Of a stretch of 49,795 nucleotides of DNA, positions 40,201 to 49,795 are shown in pieces. This stretch comes from Paulinella micropora (taxonomy: Eukaryota; Cercozoa; Imbricatea; Euglyphida): the NCBI GenBank assembly GCA_009731375.1, contig BJOX01000342.1:207025-256819 (forward strand). Direction: 5' to 3'. Each line of letters begins with the position of its first letter. Position 1 is the stretch's first letter. Under the pieces are notes generated by a model. That model had not been told where the DNA came from. It did not search any database and worked only from the letters and a program-made list of their open reading frames with translations. Made by a program: the position numbers and the translations under genes.

Positions 40201-43051
40201 TGTATTACAACAAGAGGATGAGGAGAAGAAATTACGCCCAATCATGTTTATTAGTAGGAAGTTGTGTGCGGCGGAGAGAAACTATTGCACAAGGCAAAGA
40301 GAGGCGTTGGCGGTAGTATGGGCCCTCAAGAGGCTCAGAGAGTATTTGTGGGGAGGACCTCAATTTACTGTCAGAACTGATCATCATAACCTGTTATGGT
40401 TGATGAATCATGAACAGACGGGACGGCTGGCGCGGTGGCAAGCGTTCTTGTCTTGTTTCGATTTTACAATGGTCCATCTACCGGGAAAGCGAAATGTGGT
40501 CGCTGATAGCCTCTCTAGGCTAGAGTTTAACTCAGAAGTATCGGCGTTGGTGTCCACGGTGGAGATGGAAGACTTGTCCACTGACAAGGTGTATGAGGTC
40601 AGCCACATTGAGGCGATGGAGATGGCGAGTGGAGTCCGATATGACCGCACAGGTCTACGGTACAGTCCACAAGGCCCGGATCACGGGATATGTTGTGAGC
40701 TACATACCCAGGAGGACGCTGAGTGGTCCTATGAGGTATATGAGAATGCGAAGGCGAACATAAGAGAGGAAGAGGAGACGCAGGAAGTTTATGCGGAGCC
40801 TCCTCAAGAGCGGAGAAGTGACCTAGACGATGACCCGGAAAGAATCGGGGTACGGCTAGAAGATGGTACTATCCATATAGCCTCGCCTACCGCATGGAGG
40901 CAACAACAGGCTCAAGATCCGGAGTTTAAAGAACTGATACAGTTATATCAGAACCCGGATGAGCTACGGATGACGAAAGCGATCAAAGATCAGATGAAGG
41001 AGATGGGATGGAGAGATGGTCTACTGTGGTACAAGGGCCTTCACGGTCGCTATGCGTCACAGCCGGACAAATGGACCCTTTGGGTACCGGAGAGTCTGAG
41101 ACGATTTATATTTGTCGCAGCCCACAATTGCCCACTTTTGGCGCATCCGGGTCGACAACGAACTCATATGTTCGTAGCGAGGCGATTCTGGTGGAAGAAG
41201 ATGAAGGAGGAGATAGATCAGGCGGTGGATGCATGCATCCCGTGCAAGATAAACAAAACACCACTGAAGGCAAATTTCGGCCTGATTGGCGAATTTCCTC
41301 TTCATGCGGGGATGTTTGAGTTTATACACATTGATCATGTGGGACCTTTCCCAGAATCGAAGGATGGTTACAAATACCTCCTTACGGCTATTGACAGAGC
41401 CACCAACTATGTGTGGATCATCCCTGTCAAAGACGTTACCGGCAAGACGACGGCCGAGGCGCTGATCGATAGGATCATCTCACAGATCGGAGTACCAAGA
41501 AAGATATGTTCTGATCGAGGCTCGGACTTTAATAACGAGGTCATCGACAAACTATCTAAGTATTACGGGATGAAATGGCAATATGTTACTGCCTATAACC
41601 CGCGAGCAAATGGGAAAATCGAGCGGGTACACAGACCCCTCAAAGCCTCGCTAAAGATGTATTGCACGAAGAAGGAGAATCAAAGAGCATGGGTCGAGGC
41701 AGCACCATCATTTGCGTTTGCAATGAACTGTCTACCCTCTACGGCGTTAGGAGGCTCGAAGAGCTCAATCTCGCCATATCAGTTAGTATATGGGCGTGAG
41801 CCTGATATCCCGACTTCGCTCCTTCACCCAAAAGACACTTGGGCGGATGCGGATGAGTTGTTTGGGATGAGACTTAGAGTGAAGATGGAGGCGGAACAAA
41901 TAGTCAGGGCGCATAGAGAGGCGGAGCGCCGAAAGACTGATGCTGAAGGGGTGCGACAAGCGCACTTGGATCAGATCAAGTTCCAGGTCGGGGATATTGT
42001 ACTATTGTACCATCCTCAAGTCCCGAAGGGAGTCAGCTCTAAGCTGTTCACTCACTGGAAAGGACCTTATCAGATTATGGAACAGACGGGACCTCTGAAT
42101 TACAAGATCAGGGGTAGAGGGAAGGTGCAAATTGTGAATGTAAGAAGGCTGATTAAGTATGATCCCTTCTTACTGGAAGATGAATCCGTTGAGGAGGCGT
42201 TAAAACGGATGAAGGATGATTTCAAAGAGGTGCCGCCCATCCACAAGGAGGCTGGCATAGACCAAGACGATGCTTATCGGGCACCGATAGCTGAGAAGGA
42301 GGAGAGTGAGGTGGACAGCAAGGAGAAGACTGACCGCATAAGCGCGGTGGGGACTCAGTCCAAGTCTCCGCGAGAGCATAGCGGAAAGAAGGAGAAGATC
42401 ACAGAGGCGCAGCTAAGGAGAGCGCGGAATGATCTTATCAACGACCAACCGAGGAAGGCGATGAGGTCGATGAGATCAAAGGACGTCCACCAGGAGGAGG
42501 AGGGGACGGACACTGACCCAAACGCGGGCAACGTTGAGATTGTCCATGAGCGATGGAAGGAAGGCGATGCGATAGCAACCATCGCATGGGTGAAAAATGT
42601 TTTCTATCTGATGAGACCAGCGGAACAACATGTCGCTGATGACACTCTCTCAGACTTATACTTGATGCGGGTCGTGGCGGTCCCACGACAGATGCGTGTC
42701 ACACGGACACTCAAAATATCATCAGCCGCAAAGATAGTACAACCGATACTCCAGTTCTGGAGAAGTATGGACCCGGTTGAGGATCCAAAGGCAAGACATT
42801 ATCTGCCAGTATATAAAGACGCAAAAAGTCTCGAGACATGGGATGATACAATTACTCCCAGAGACAAGGATTACACTGCGTGGACCATTCAGACACTGCC
42901 AAGAGGAGTGCTTGATGTCCCTTTTGAATTATCGTTGGGCGGAATCCCTAATAAGATCTGGGACATTCTCGAACAGTCAAAGTTCGATCTGACTTTTGTT
43001 GGTGGTCCTCCACCAGGCAAAGAAATCCGCGCCAGACGACGAAGGCAGTGA
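37238..43051 (+). CDS. pol: Pol polyprotein (Ty3/gypsy)
   Basis: Open in the gag frame from the codon after TGA to TGA at 43051. Counting from 37271: an N-terminal linker; a retropepsin-like protease with GNDTMANINIV (Asp179) and GSILLSYDQLATMGAVID; RT with RIVPKPGGEWRLTVNYARVN, VIDLKNGFWQIPL, LPMGLKQAPGLFQ and YIDDIIVYS (near 815); RNase H with VVDTDASKFAIGAVL (near 961) and RTDHHNLLWL; a zinc-binding region ending DACIPC; integrase with FIHIDHVGPF (Asp near 1353), ICSDRGSDF (Asp near 1415) and NGKIERVHRPL (Glu near 1450). About 350 residues follow the integrase core and its GPYQI module, with no recognised chromodomain. All RT, RNase H and integrase acidic residues are present. The protease has DTM where DTG or DSG is usual. 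Confidence 0.93.
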   Translation: MEGEEERKEKTVKFNPKVTVLSNAVVQTGPTLPLCENKDVGTQRLQPQGSLIPVHTARLPMITDANRKARLAMEARRPMADVSPRPSKQPRTDSMSTVAAGGEQKDNVCTQVPQDNVAQIVNAPVPQNNKNVNEVKQEEKKEELKNLETRLQNLERKVLVLAANIHRPDALCYTELYCETLKTILKVGNDTMANINIVGRKFFNRYRDWVDGNMKKSTGTLKGVSSRTDITGIITLTFKLKSARVYRMDLYVVPGYHGSILLSYDQLATMGAVIDCAARRVIYGVKRGEENDIDPFNATDSYEAYELSLATDHKKMAIAHEALEVYVHPHVVRPDELSWTDNWESQVCTVTVPTCHWDKKSIDDLIEKRKEEIICVAQRSPSLARFAEGVGTDVHITNGYCFHAKVGEEKREAFVPRRTGRIPDTPPETIKSFITDFWGDEPTWPRSLSEVKKCLRTLFENNKPYTIILPYNEKAIWAQEIRDRLIDHPIPVPSRKQQLVVACRMGTREQSSAYKRKLRDLDKLKLIPQAFTCFDGFYTRKAPLQYARLIDMLVELGKDDEPDTVTYEKTGLDDVSEEDLGLEEDREPLKQHKQMSDEDFQEAARKILEEGVGTEKEKELLKAKLEANKEIFDPPHAGGVKPEDFTAVIYKIPGAEPSPAPRRANLSIHEAKIAEELARQLLNEDFIERSTSPIVSQPRIVPKPGGEWRLTVNYARVNKVLEEERNPLPTLEEGRRVLRNAKFYSVIDLKNGFWQIPLEEKSRWLTAFVVGMEIYQWKVLPMGLKQAPGLFQKAMQKMLSSQYDDLSDGGFMRRRGQKAGEYAFCYIDDIIVYSNTMEEHIDHLSDIFRRIGAFGLKCNLKKCQLAKTSVTYLGYEISHNRVSISKEKREEIMNRPIPKNRTELHSFLAMAQYYSQFIPDWGATRAKVEKMIDFGDFEKWDEEALQAFHALKDLIYKDPKDGGLVLTMPDFTKQFVVDTDASKFAIGAVLQQEDEEKKLRPIMFISRKLCAAERNYCTRQREALAVVWALKRLREYLWGGPQFTVRTDHHNLLWLMNHEQTGRLARWQAFLSCFDFTMVHLPGKRNVVADSLSRLEFNSEVSALVSTVEMEDLSTDKVYEVSHIEAMEMASGVRYDRTGLRYSPQGPDHGICCELHTQEDAEWSYEVYENAKANIREEEETQEVYAEPPQERRSDLDDDPERIGVRLEDGTIHIASPTAWRQQQAQDPEFKELIQLYQNPDELRMTKAIKDQMKEMGWRDGLLWYKGLHGRYASQPDKWTLWVPESLRRFIFVAAHNCPLLAHPGRQRTHMFVARRFWWKKMKEEIDQAVDACIPCKINKTPLKANFGLIGEFPLHAGMFEFIHIDHVGPFPESKDGYKYLLTAIDRATNYVWIIPVKDVTGKTTAEALIDRIISQIGVPRKICSDRGSDFNNEVIDKLSKYYGMKWQYVTAYNPRANGKIERVHRPLKASLKMYCTKKENQRAWVEAAPSFAFAMNCLPSTALGGSKSSISPYQLVYGREPDIPTSLLHPKDTWADADELFGMRLRVKMEAEQIVRAHREAERRKTDAEGVRQAHLDQIKFQVGDIVLLYHPQVPKGVSSKLFTHWKGPYQIMEQTGPLNYKIRGRGKVQIVNVRRLIKYDPFLLEDESVEEALKRMKDDFKEVPPIHKEAGIDQDDAYRAPIAEKEESEVDSKEKTDRISAVGTQSKSPREHSGKKEKITEAQLRRARNDLINDQPRKAMRSMRSKDVHQEEEGTDTDPNAGNVEIVHERWKEGDAIATIAWVKNVFYLMRPAEQHVADDTLSDLYLMRVVAVPRQMRVTRTLKISSAAKIVQPILQFWRSMDPVEDPKARHYLPVYKDAKSLETWDDTITPRDKDYTAWTIQTLPRGVLDVPFELSLGGIPNKIWDILEQSKFDLTFVGGPPPGKEIRARRRRQ

Positions 43052-43517
43052 CAAAGAAACTATTTTTCTTTATGCGTCTCAAATAAACTGATTGATTGCC
43101 CACGGCGTATCATGATTTGATCATGCATCATCAGTTATCAATATGAATATTAAAAAGACTCAGTGATATAACTTGGCATTTGATCGCAACATACGAGTGC
43201 GAAAGGTCGATACTACACCGTATACGGGGATCGCTAGTGTATTGAGCGATGGTGTTCCCGGGTATGACCCTTTCCAAGTCCTGGGATGATGTTCTCGAAA
43301 ATGAAATGTTCTCTGAAACTTTCATTAAATTATTTTTTACGATAGATTATATACTGTCGTACCTGAGCACGGTCAATCTCTACTTGTGTCGGTATATCGC
43401 AGGGTCGGGTACATACACCTCGACTTCGGATATAGCTATTAGGACTGGCCCCCTAATACTATATCATAGGATATCCGCCTTATACAAGGGTATGTCATTA
43501 CTTACGATCTCCCTGTG

Positions 43518-43549
<32 letters not shown>

Positions 43550-43840
43550 GAAGAAGAAGGAGATCAAAGGGGGAATCGTACTACAGCATCACGTTGCTTG
43601 TATTTTTTATTAATAGTACGTTTGTTCTTGACATACTACCGAAAAAAAAAATTTGAGGGGAAGGAGTTCAAAATTTACAAGAAAGGCTAGAGAATCCGCT
43701 TTGACGTGCCGTATGAGGATATATTTATCGTCTTTTAGCGTCTATCCGTGGGTCGATGCGCTGTGTGGCATGACTCCATAGCGCATACTATTTGCAGAAA
43801 GAAATCAGAAGGTGTATGACGAAAATGCTATTTCCGTCAT
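43052..43840 (+). other. Gypsy 3' untranslated region
   Basis: No envelope or other convincing ORF. Contains an AAT/ATG/AAG repeat (43519-43562). Confidence 0.6.
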
Positions 43841-43858
43841 AAAATCGGGAGGGGGTAC
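43841..43858 (+). promoter_or_regulatory. Polypurine tract
   Basis: AAAATCGGGAGGGGGTAC lies immediately before the 3' LTR. The G/A core would prime plus-strand DNA synthesis. Confidence 0.8.
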
Positions 43859-44095
43859 TGTAGGCATCACCCCCCGGATAGCCGGTAAAAAATACCTTTT
43901 CCTGGTGACAGGTGCACCAGCTTGTTTTTCAGTATTATTTGTCCGGATTGGACCTGATGCCATTTTATTCCTGGTCTGTTGCCGTTTTCCTTTTTGGCTT
44001 CACTGAGCTAATACAACGAGACATCATTCTCATTCTTGAGGACTGTGTTTGGTTGTATTACCGACTTTTTACGAGCTATCGTTGGGGGCATTACA
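43859..44095 (+). repeat. 3' LTR
   Basis: 237 bp, TGTAGGCATCACC to GGGGGCATTACA. See the 5' LTR for differences. Confidence 0.93.
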
Positions 44096-45074
44096 GTAGT
44101 AAACTACGAACCCTGCCCTTGTCTAGTGATACGTTGGACCCAAGCCTGCAAAAAGTTCGAAATTACGTAAGTAAACGAAGTGACAACTCTACTATTTACT
44201 GAATTTTACTGGTATTTCACCTGCTCTCAGAGTCAGGACTCAATGCAGCCATAATTTTCTTAATAAGCAGGAGTTTGTTGTATCTGCCTTCTTGAAGAGT
44301 TGTATACAAACTCACAGCTCGGGGGCACGAGTTCTGACGGATGAGACTCGCACTGTACGTAGACTAATTATTTTTACTTATTCGACAGCCGGAATGCCAT
44401 ATGTCATGTATCGGTCGGTCGAGAACGCCTTCGAATAAGGTGTCAGTCTTCAGCGTCGGGGTCCCCAAGCGAGAAAAGAAATTCTCGCCGGCCCGCACAA
44501 TAGATAGTTACATTGAGTGTCGCCCTGCTTGTCGTTACTTGACTCTTATGCTTGATCTGCCACTCTGAGTGACGACTAAGTTTCAGAGTAGCTGTTCCGG
44601 TTACATCGATAAAACCGGTAAGTTCAAACAAATTTGAAGATAGTAATATTAAAAATTTTCTTAGGACTCAGAAAATTTGGATCCACTGAAATGGATCGAG
44701 TGGACCTTGCAATTACGAATTAAAAGATATTAACAGCTGCACGCTGACTCGACTAAGTCAGCATCAATATATTTTTATTATTAGCGATATTAATATTTGC
44801 ACATGACGTCTGTGTATGAACAAAATTCATCAACGTAAACCATGCATACATGATATCGATTTCACCACACAATTCAGAGAGATCAGCCAAGTATTTAATA
44901 ATATTGATAAAACCGTGTATTTTTCAAAAGGCGCACTAAAAAAGCTATAAGTCGAAACAGAGACTTCTTTTTGATTTATTGTACATCCTGTGCATGCTGT
45001 TCCATAGCTACTCAACCTTCTCTTGGTTTCTGCGAAACCTTCGCACGCGCGTCTCACATTCCGAGTCTTTTGCA
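44096..45074. other. No supported gene
   Basis: AT-rich spacer between the gypsy element and the actin-bundling gene's stop codon. It presumably includes the latter's 3' UTR. No ORF or repeat recognised. Confidence 0.5.
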
Positions 45075-46550
45075 TTACTCCTTCTCGGGTTTGGGAGAAT
45101 ATTTGCGCTGCTCCTCGATTTCTCGTTGCATGAACCAGATGGAACCGGGGGCAGTCTTCACCTTCTTCGCAGCCTTCTTAAGCGCGGATTCAGCCTTGAC
45201 GCAAGCCTGTCAACGCAACAACCAAAAACCATGCATCTCGCCGGATCGACTTTAAAACAGCAAGCTATCAGTGAATCAACCCTATTCCACCCAACCGACC
45301 CGCCCTACCAAAACAGGACTTAGCAGCCTTGTGGCAAGACGAAGAAATGGTTTATGTGTTGTGCAAGATCGCGCAAGTACCACGTTGATCTCTTCAAAGT
45401 CAGACACGTAGAGCTGAGACAATTCGGCCTTGGCGTTCTTAGCAGCAACGCCTAGCCAACAAATATGCGCCGTTCAAATCACAACAGCATTTGTCCTTGA
45501 CAGCAATACATGTGATTGGATAATTGACGGCGACTTTCACACACGAGATAAGAGGTAACCGGTGCCCTCGGCCTTCTTGCGGAGCGCCTCCTTCTGGCTC
45601 TCGATCTTATCTATTTGACTCTGGATCTCCTTGAGCGCCACTTTGGCAGCTTCCAACTCTGGCGTTGTGGCCTAGGAGAAAGTATTTCACGATGACACAC
45701 AAAAGAAAAATATGCCATCATATCCCCCTCTGTCCACGCCCTGTGACAGACGACCAGACGTCAGTGAATAGGCTTGGATGCTTGTATACCTGAGGGCGCT
45801 TCAGAAGCTCGACAACCGTTTGGCCATGCTTGTAGAGCAGGTATTCAATCATGGCCATCCAACCATCACTGTTGGCGTCAATGGCCTTGAAAGCAGCTTT
45901 GAAGGCGATGGCAGTCATGGTGTTCTTCTTTTCTTCGAAGAATTTGAAAGCCCAGTTCGACTCCAGACCCTTGGCAGTGGTCTCGTCCCACTCAGAGGTC
46001 TCCTTGCCCGCTGACTCACGGGCCTGCATCAGTGCTGTGTGTTGCATCTTGTCCAGCTTGATAATCAACTGGTAGTCCTTCCTAAAAGAAAGAATACGCC
46101 AGTGTCAAACACAGAAAATCAAGTTCAGCAGAAATCGGAGCAAAGAGCCTGTTTGCTTTTTTTGATGTAGATGTTCATTTAACGTGCTCGTGCTGTGCGA
46201 ACATACAAAAATAACAGTTCTGTGAAAGAGTTAGAGGATCGAGGTCAGTTTCTTCGCAGTTGCGGACACTGAAAAAGACACAAACTGACACAAAACTAAA
46301 CGCAAAAGGCCTGTGAATAGCACGAGGCAACAGGAATGATACAGTGTGAGAGGTGATGTGAGTGAGGATGTCTAGAAAACAGGTCAGCAGACCAGAGGTC
46401 CTCACGGTTTTCCCTGGCCTTGGCCTTGCCTGCTTTGATCTCATCAGAGAAGTATTCGGGCCAGAATGCGTTGAGGAAGAACACACATTGCTCACGGTAG
46501 CTGCTGTCCGTGATGGTGTTGAATGCTGAGAGGTCTGGCGTGTCACCCAT
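45075..46550 (-). CDS. abpB: 34-kDa calcium-regulated actin-bundling protein homologue
   Basis: Five minus-strand exons: 46550-46393, 46081-45790, 45671-45560, 45451-45381 and 45206-45075. Junction phases all match and the exons sum to 765 nt (254 residues plus TAA). N-terminal part has YREQCVFFLNAFWPEYFSDE. An EF-hand-like loop lies in AIDANSDGWMAMIEYLLYKH (Asp, Asn, Asp, Gly ligands). Then come a coiled coil (TPELEAAKVALKEIQSQIDK) and a C-terminal GSIWFMQREIEEQRKY. The same order and several of the same words occur in Dictyostelium ABP34, which cross-links actin filaments and is inhibited by calcium. Here it would act in the cortical cytoskeleton. Length is close to the family's ~295. The first donor (CTCTG|GTCTGC) is weak but is forced by the frame. 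An in-frame first ATG at 46550 fits the family start. Confidence 0.88.
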
Positions 46551-47440
46551 GGTGCTAAGAAACTGCAGGAAATTCTGACAGCAAGTTGTGAAGTGTTGGA
46601 CGTTTGCAAACCCCTCGAGAAAAAAAATTTGTGAGCAGGTAGCGCGCAGTCTCACAGGCGAAAAACATGTACACAAAGGGGACAGAGAAACATCACAAAG
46701 GCAAGCTCAGACTGTGTGAAACAACACGATAGCAAGAAAAACGACGAGACAGGCTGGCAGGCGTTTTGGTTTTTGGGAGAAGGTGCGCGGGGACAGAGCA
46801 GGGCCAGCTGGGCCAGTTTTTGTTTGGCACGTCAGGCCTATTATGCTTATTTCGAAATCTCTGCGGATCACCCTCCCTTCCTTACTAGTGCCCCAATATC
46901 TTGCAGAATCCCCTAACAAAACCTTGTAAGAAGCCCCTAACAAACTCTTTAGGACTTTTCAAAACATTCTTTAGAACCTGTCTGTAAGCTTATTTAGTAG
47001 AGCATTCCCACAAGAGGAGCATTGCCAGAGAGGATACGCGTACAACACGCACACACTTCACTCACTCACTCACTAGTCTCACTCTACTACTCTCAATTAC
47101 TCAAACTCTCTCCGTGCTCCTTTTCCGAAGGGAGGAAAGGAAAAGGCAGAAAAAGAGAGTAGTGAGTGTGTGCAAAAGTGGGTGAGTCAGTAAGTACGTG
47201 AGTAAGTGAGTGAGTGAGTGCATAATTACGCCAGTGAGTAATGCAGTGGGCATGAGTCATGAGTAACATTCATGTGAGTTATTTTACTTTCAAAAAATAC
47301 GATGTTCTGTTCATATTGTAATACCAATCTTGTTGTAGTACCAATCTGCTGTAATGTCCTCTCGCAATATATAGAAATGTAAATAACTCCTAAGGGTCAA
47401 CCACCTTTCATAATTGACACTCACAGTTCTACTCACTTGT
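46551..47440 (-). promoter_or_regulatory. Upstream region of the actin-bundling gene
   Basis: No ORF of note. It contains short CACT/GAGT tetranucleotide runs (47056-47078 and 47195-47222) that could pair with each other. Promoter elements cannot be assigned. Confidence 0.35.
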
Positions 47441-47448
47441 ACAACAAG

Positions 47449-47451
47449 AGC

Positions 47452-47521
<70 letters not shown>
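47449..47521 (+). repeat. (AAC)n microsatellite
   Basis: More than 20 CAA units. Confidence 0.97.
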
Positions 47522-47645
47522 GCTTTTCCTCTTCTCCCTCTTATGTTGTTGTTTTACTATAGTGCATGCTCTTCTGCTCCTTTCCTCTTTCTTTTTTCTT
47601 GTTTTTGAGCTCTAGAGTCCTATAGTACAGTGAGACATGCTCTGG

Positions 47646-47702
47646 CGTCCCGTGTCGGCTGGGGATGATTAGACGTCCCGTGTCGGCTGGGGATGACTAG
47701 AC
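47646..47702 (+). repeat. Short tandem duplication
   Basis: CGTCCCGTGTCGGCTGGGGA followed by TGA(T/C)TAGA occurs twice in a row. Confidence 0.85.
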
Positions 47703-47777
47703 ATCGTTGTCTTTAAGTGGGTTTAAGGCCATTATCCATCCACCATCATGCCACTGGTTAATTACTGTAACTAAATT

Positions 47778-48416
<639 letters not shown>

Positions 48417-48457
48417 TTTCCTGATTATTATTATTATCCCTGAAAGGTGTTGGGAGT

Positions 48458-48498
48458 AGGGGTGGGGGGTTTGGGGGGGGGGGGGGGGNNNNNNNNNN
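48458..48498. other. Poly-G run and 10-N gap
   Basis: A G run of about 18 leads into ten N (48489-48498), as at 6355-6389. Confidence 0.95.
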
Positions 48499-48840
48499 TT
48501 CCGCACCCCTGTCCCCATAAATCATGGTTTGTGGGAACGAGGAGTTGAGAGCTCATATTTGCAGGGTGGCTAGCCCCAGACTCGATGTTGATGGTGATAT
48601 AGTTTTTTTTGGAATTTACGTAAATGTTTGCGTAAGGGGAGTGTCCCATGCCACAATTCCTTGATTTTTTTTTGCCTATTTTCTGCACCCCCGTCGGAAT
48701 AAATCATGGTTTGTGGGAACCAGGAGTTGGGAGCTCATATTGACAGGGTGGCTAGCCCCAGACTCAATGTTGATGCTGAAATCAATTTTTTTTGGAATTC
48801 ACGCAAATGTTTTCGTTAGGGGAGTGTCCTGAATGCCAAA
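48499..48840 (+). repeat. Dispersed ~180-bp tandem repeat, second locus
   Basis: Two units begin near 48500 and 48683. Each has (A)TAAATCATGGTTTGTGGGA, GAGCTCATATT, GCTAGCCCCAGACTC and ATGTTGATG. Same family as 19455-19850, with about 10-15% difference by eye. Confidence 0.85.
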
Positions 48841-49530
48841 ATTCCTTGTTATTGGGTACTTACCGGTACCTCCGGCAATTGAACGTACCCTGTCGACGGG
48901 GAAGAAGGGGGTCCGGGGGGCCCTCCCCCGGGAACCCAGCCCTGCAATTGTACGTACTCCACGCGAATTACCCGGCACCAAAATGAATGGCTGAGAATGC
49001 TGCAAGGCTCTAAGAGTTGTAGAAGGGTTTAAGTGGCTGAGAATGCTCCAAGGCTCTAAGAGTTGTACCAGAAGGGTTTAAGCCGGTTACCTTCTGCAAT
49101 CCTACCCTGTTGACTGTGTAAAGGGNNNNNNNNNNNNNNNCCCCCCGGCCGCAATTGTATGTACCCGAAGCGAATTGGCCGGCACCAAAATGAATGGCTG
49201 AGCATGCTCCAAAGTTCCCAAAGTTGTGTTGTAGAAGAGTTGAGAGGCTGATTTTTTGGTTTTCACAACCTCGGGACGCGCTGTAGGTGGTGAACCATTT
49301 GAAAAAGAGATTTACGAAGATTCTGGCAAAGTACTGCCAAAATGAATGGCTGAGAATGCTCCAAGGCTCTAAGAGTTGTGCCAGAGGGGTTTAGAGGCTG
49401 CTTCTTTGTGTTTTCGCAAGCTTGTCACGAGCTCTTTTCGGGGATATAGTCGAAATTATGAATTCGAATGTAATGAAAAAAGGGGGGCCAAAATGAATGG
49501 CTGAGAATGCTCCAAGGCTGTAAAGTTGTG
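48841..49530 (+). repeat. Tandem repeat family ATGAATGGCTGAGAATGCT
   Basis: Five copies of a ~45-bp core (ATGAATGGCTGAGAATGCTC, CAAGGCTCTAAGAGTTGT) near 48982, 49030, 49191, 49340 and 49494. Some are embedded in a longer unit with CAATTGTACGTAC and CGAATT.CCGGCACC (48945-48975 and 49147-49180). Confidence 0.85.
49126..49140. other. 15-N gap
   Basis: Gap between a G run and a C run in the repeat family above. Confidence 0.97.
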
Positions 49531-49659
49531 CGTGGAGAATGAGAGAAAAGCGACGATGGGAAGAGGATAGGGGGAAAGAGGGTAGATTGGGGGGTTGGGA
49601 GGTGGGAAAGGGTGCGTTCGCGCACCGCAAACCATCCTTTCAGGTGTTGGCGCAGCCCT

Positions 49660-49665
49660 TAGTTA

Positions 49666-49697
<32 letters not shown>

Positions 49698-49795
49698 TAG
49701 ACACCGTGATAGCCCAGTGGTCAAGTTCTACCATTTGGGCCCTGTCGCCAGTTCGATTCCCGTCGGTGCCACCAGTATTTTCATTGAACATACCG
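49660..49795 (+). mobile_element. tRNA-derived SINE-like element, copy 2
   Basis: ATT tract (49665-49697), tRNA-like segment (49700-49774) and the start of the GTATTTTCATTG tail, cut by the window end. It matches copy 1 at 1333-1498 over all visible bases except one substitution in the anticodon-arm region and one before GACACCG. Confidence 0.75.

Larger units (their letters stand above)
33508..44095 (+). mobile_element. Ty3/gypsy LTR retrotransposon, apparently intact
   Basis: 10,588 bp bounded by 238- and 237-bp LTRs that begin TGTAGGC and end ATTACA. Internal order: primer-site candidate, ~770-bp leader, gag, TGA, pol (protease, RT, RNase H, integrase), ~790-bp untranslated region, polypurine tract. 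By eye the LTRs differ at two substitutions and one 1-base indel, so insertion is recent. Both ORFs are open. There is no envelope ORF. No 5-bp target duplication is evident: AAAAG before the 5' LTR, GTAGT after the 3' LTR. That could mean recombination between copies or an edge misjudged by a few bases. Confidence 0.93.

Noticed and set aside
43249-43518. Envelope-like ORF after gypsy pol
   Set aside because: 89 codons with some hydrophobic residues but no signal peptide, cleavage site or length expected of an envelope. Treated as 3' UTR.

Overview
The window is nuclear DNA of an intron-bearing unicellular eukaryote (protist or alga; I cannot name the species). Two spliced host genes can be modelled with consistent splice phases, simple-sequence DNA is abundant, and transposons of eukaryotic classes fill much of the rest. 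The host genes I can name are a SAM-domain gene (last two exons, 1813-6234, +) and a complete five-exon homologue of the Dictyostelium 34-kDa calcium-regulated actin-bundling protein (45075-46550, -). A third host gene, unrecognised and multi-exon, lies at about 17301-21380 (-).

Layout. 1-6400: SAM gene whose 4.2-kb intron is made of microsatellites and a 2.3-kb minisatellite. Its first visible exon is preceded by partial tandem copies of itself in both orientations around a tRNA-derived SINE. 7005-7351: probable terminal exon of another gene. 8.8-16.2 kb (-): an R2/Utopia-like non-LTR retrotransposon with a ribonuclease H domain upstream of the reverse transcriptase. 17-21.4 kb (-): the unknown host gene with internal exon and minisatellite duplications.

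21.5-30.9 kb: a visibly AT-rich block of viral genes, best read as a decayed Polinton-like virus or virophage-like provirus. It holds a truncated packaging ATPase, a zinc-ribbon HNH endonuclease, small virion-like and two-TM membrane proteins, a long fibre with a C-terminal S74-type chaperone domain, an rve integrase, a structural protein and a tyrosine recombinase. Most of these carry 1-nt frameshifts. Its genes share a 3' hairpin with the stop codon embedded in it and two classes of 5' motif, so the block still shows its own regulatory code.

31.0-32.3 kb: remnant of a retrotransposon Gag with CCCH fingers. 33.5-44.1 kb: an apparently intact Ty3/gypsy element (238/237-bp LTRs, Gag 901 codons, Pol about 1,937 codons) whose pol lies in the same frame as gag behind a single TGA, implying stop-codon readthrough. 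47.4-49.8 kb: trinucleotide repeats, dispersed tandem repeats and a second SINE copy at the window edge.

The intact long ORFs of the gypsy element and of the actin-bundling gene argue that the many frameshifts in the viral block are mostly real decay rather than general sequence error. Several 10-N gaps do sit in repeats and will affect local reading frames.
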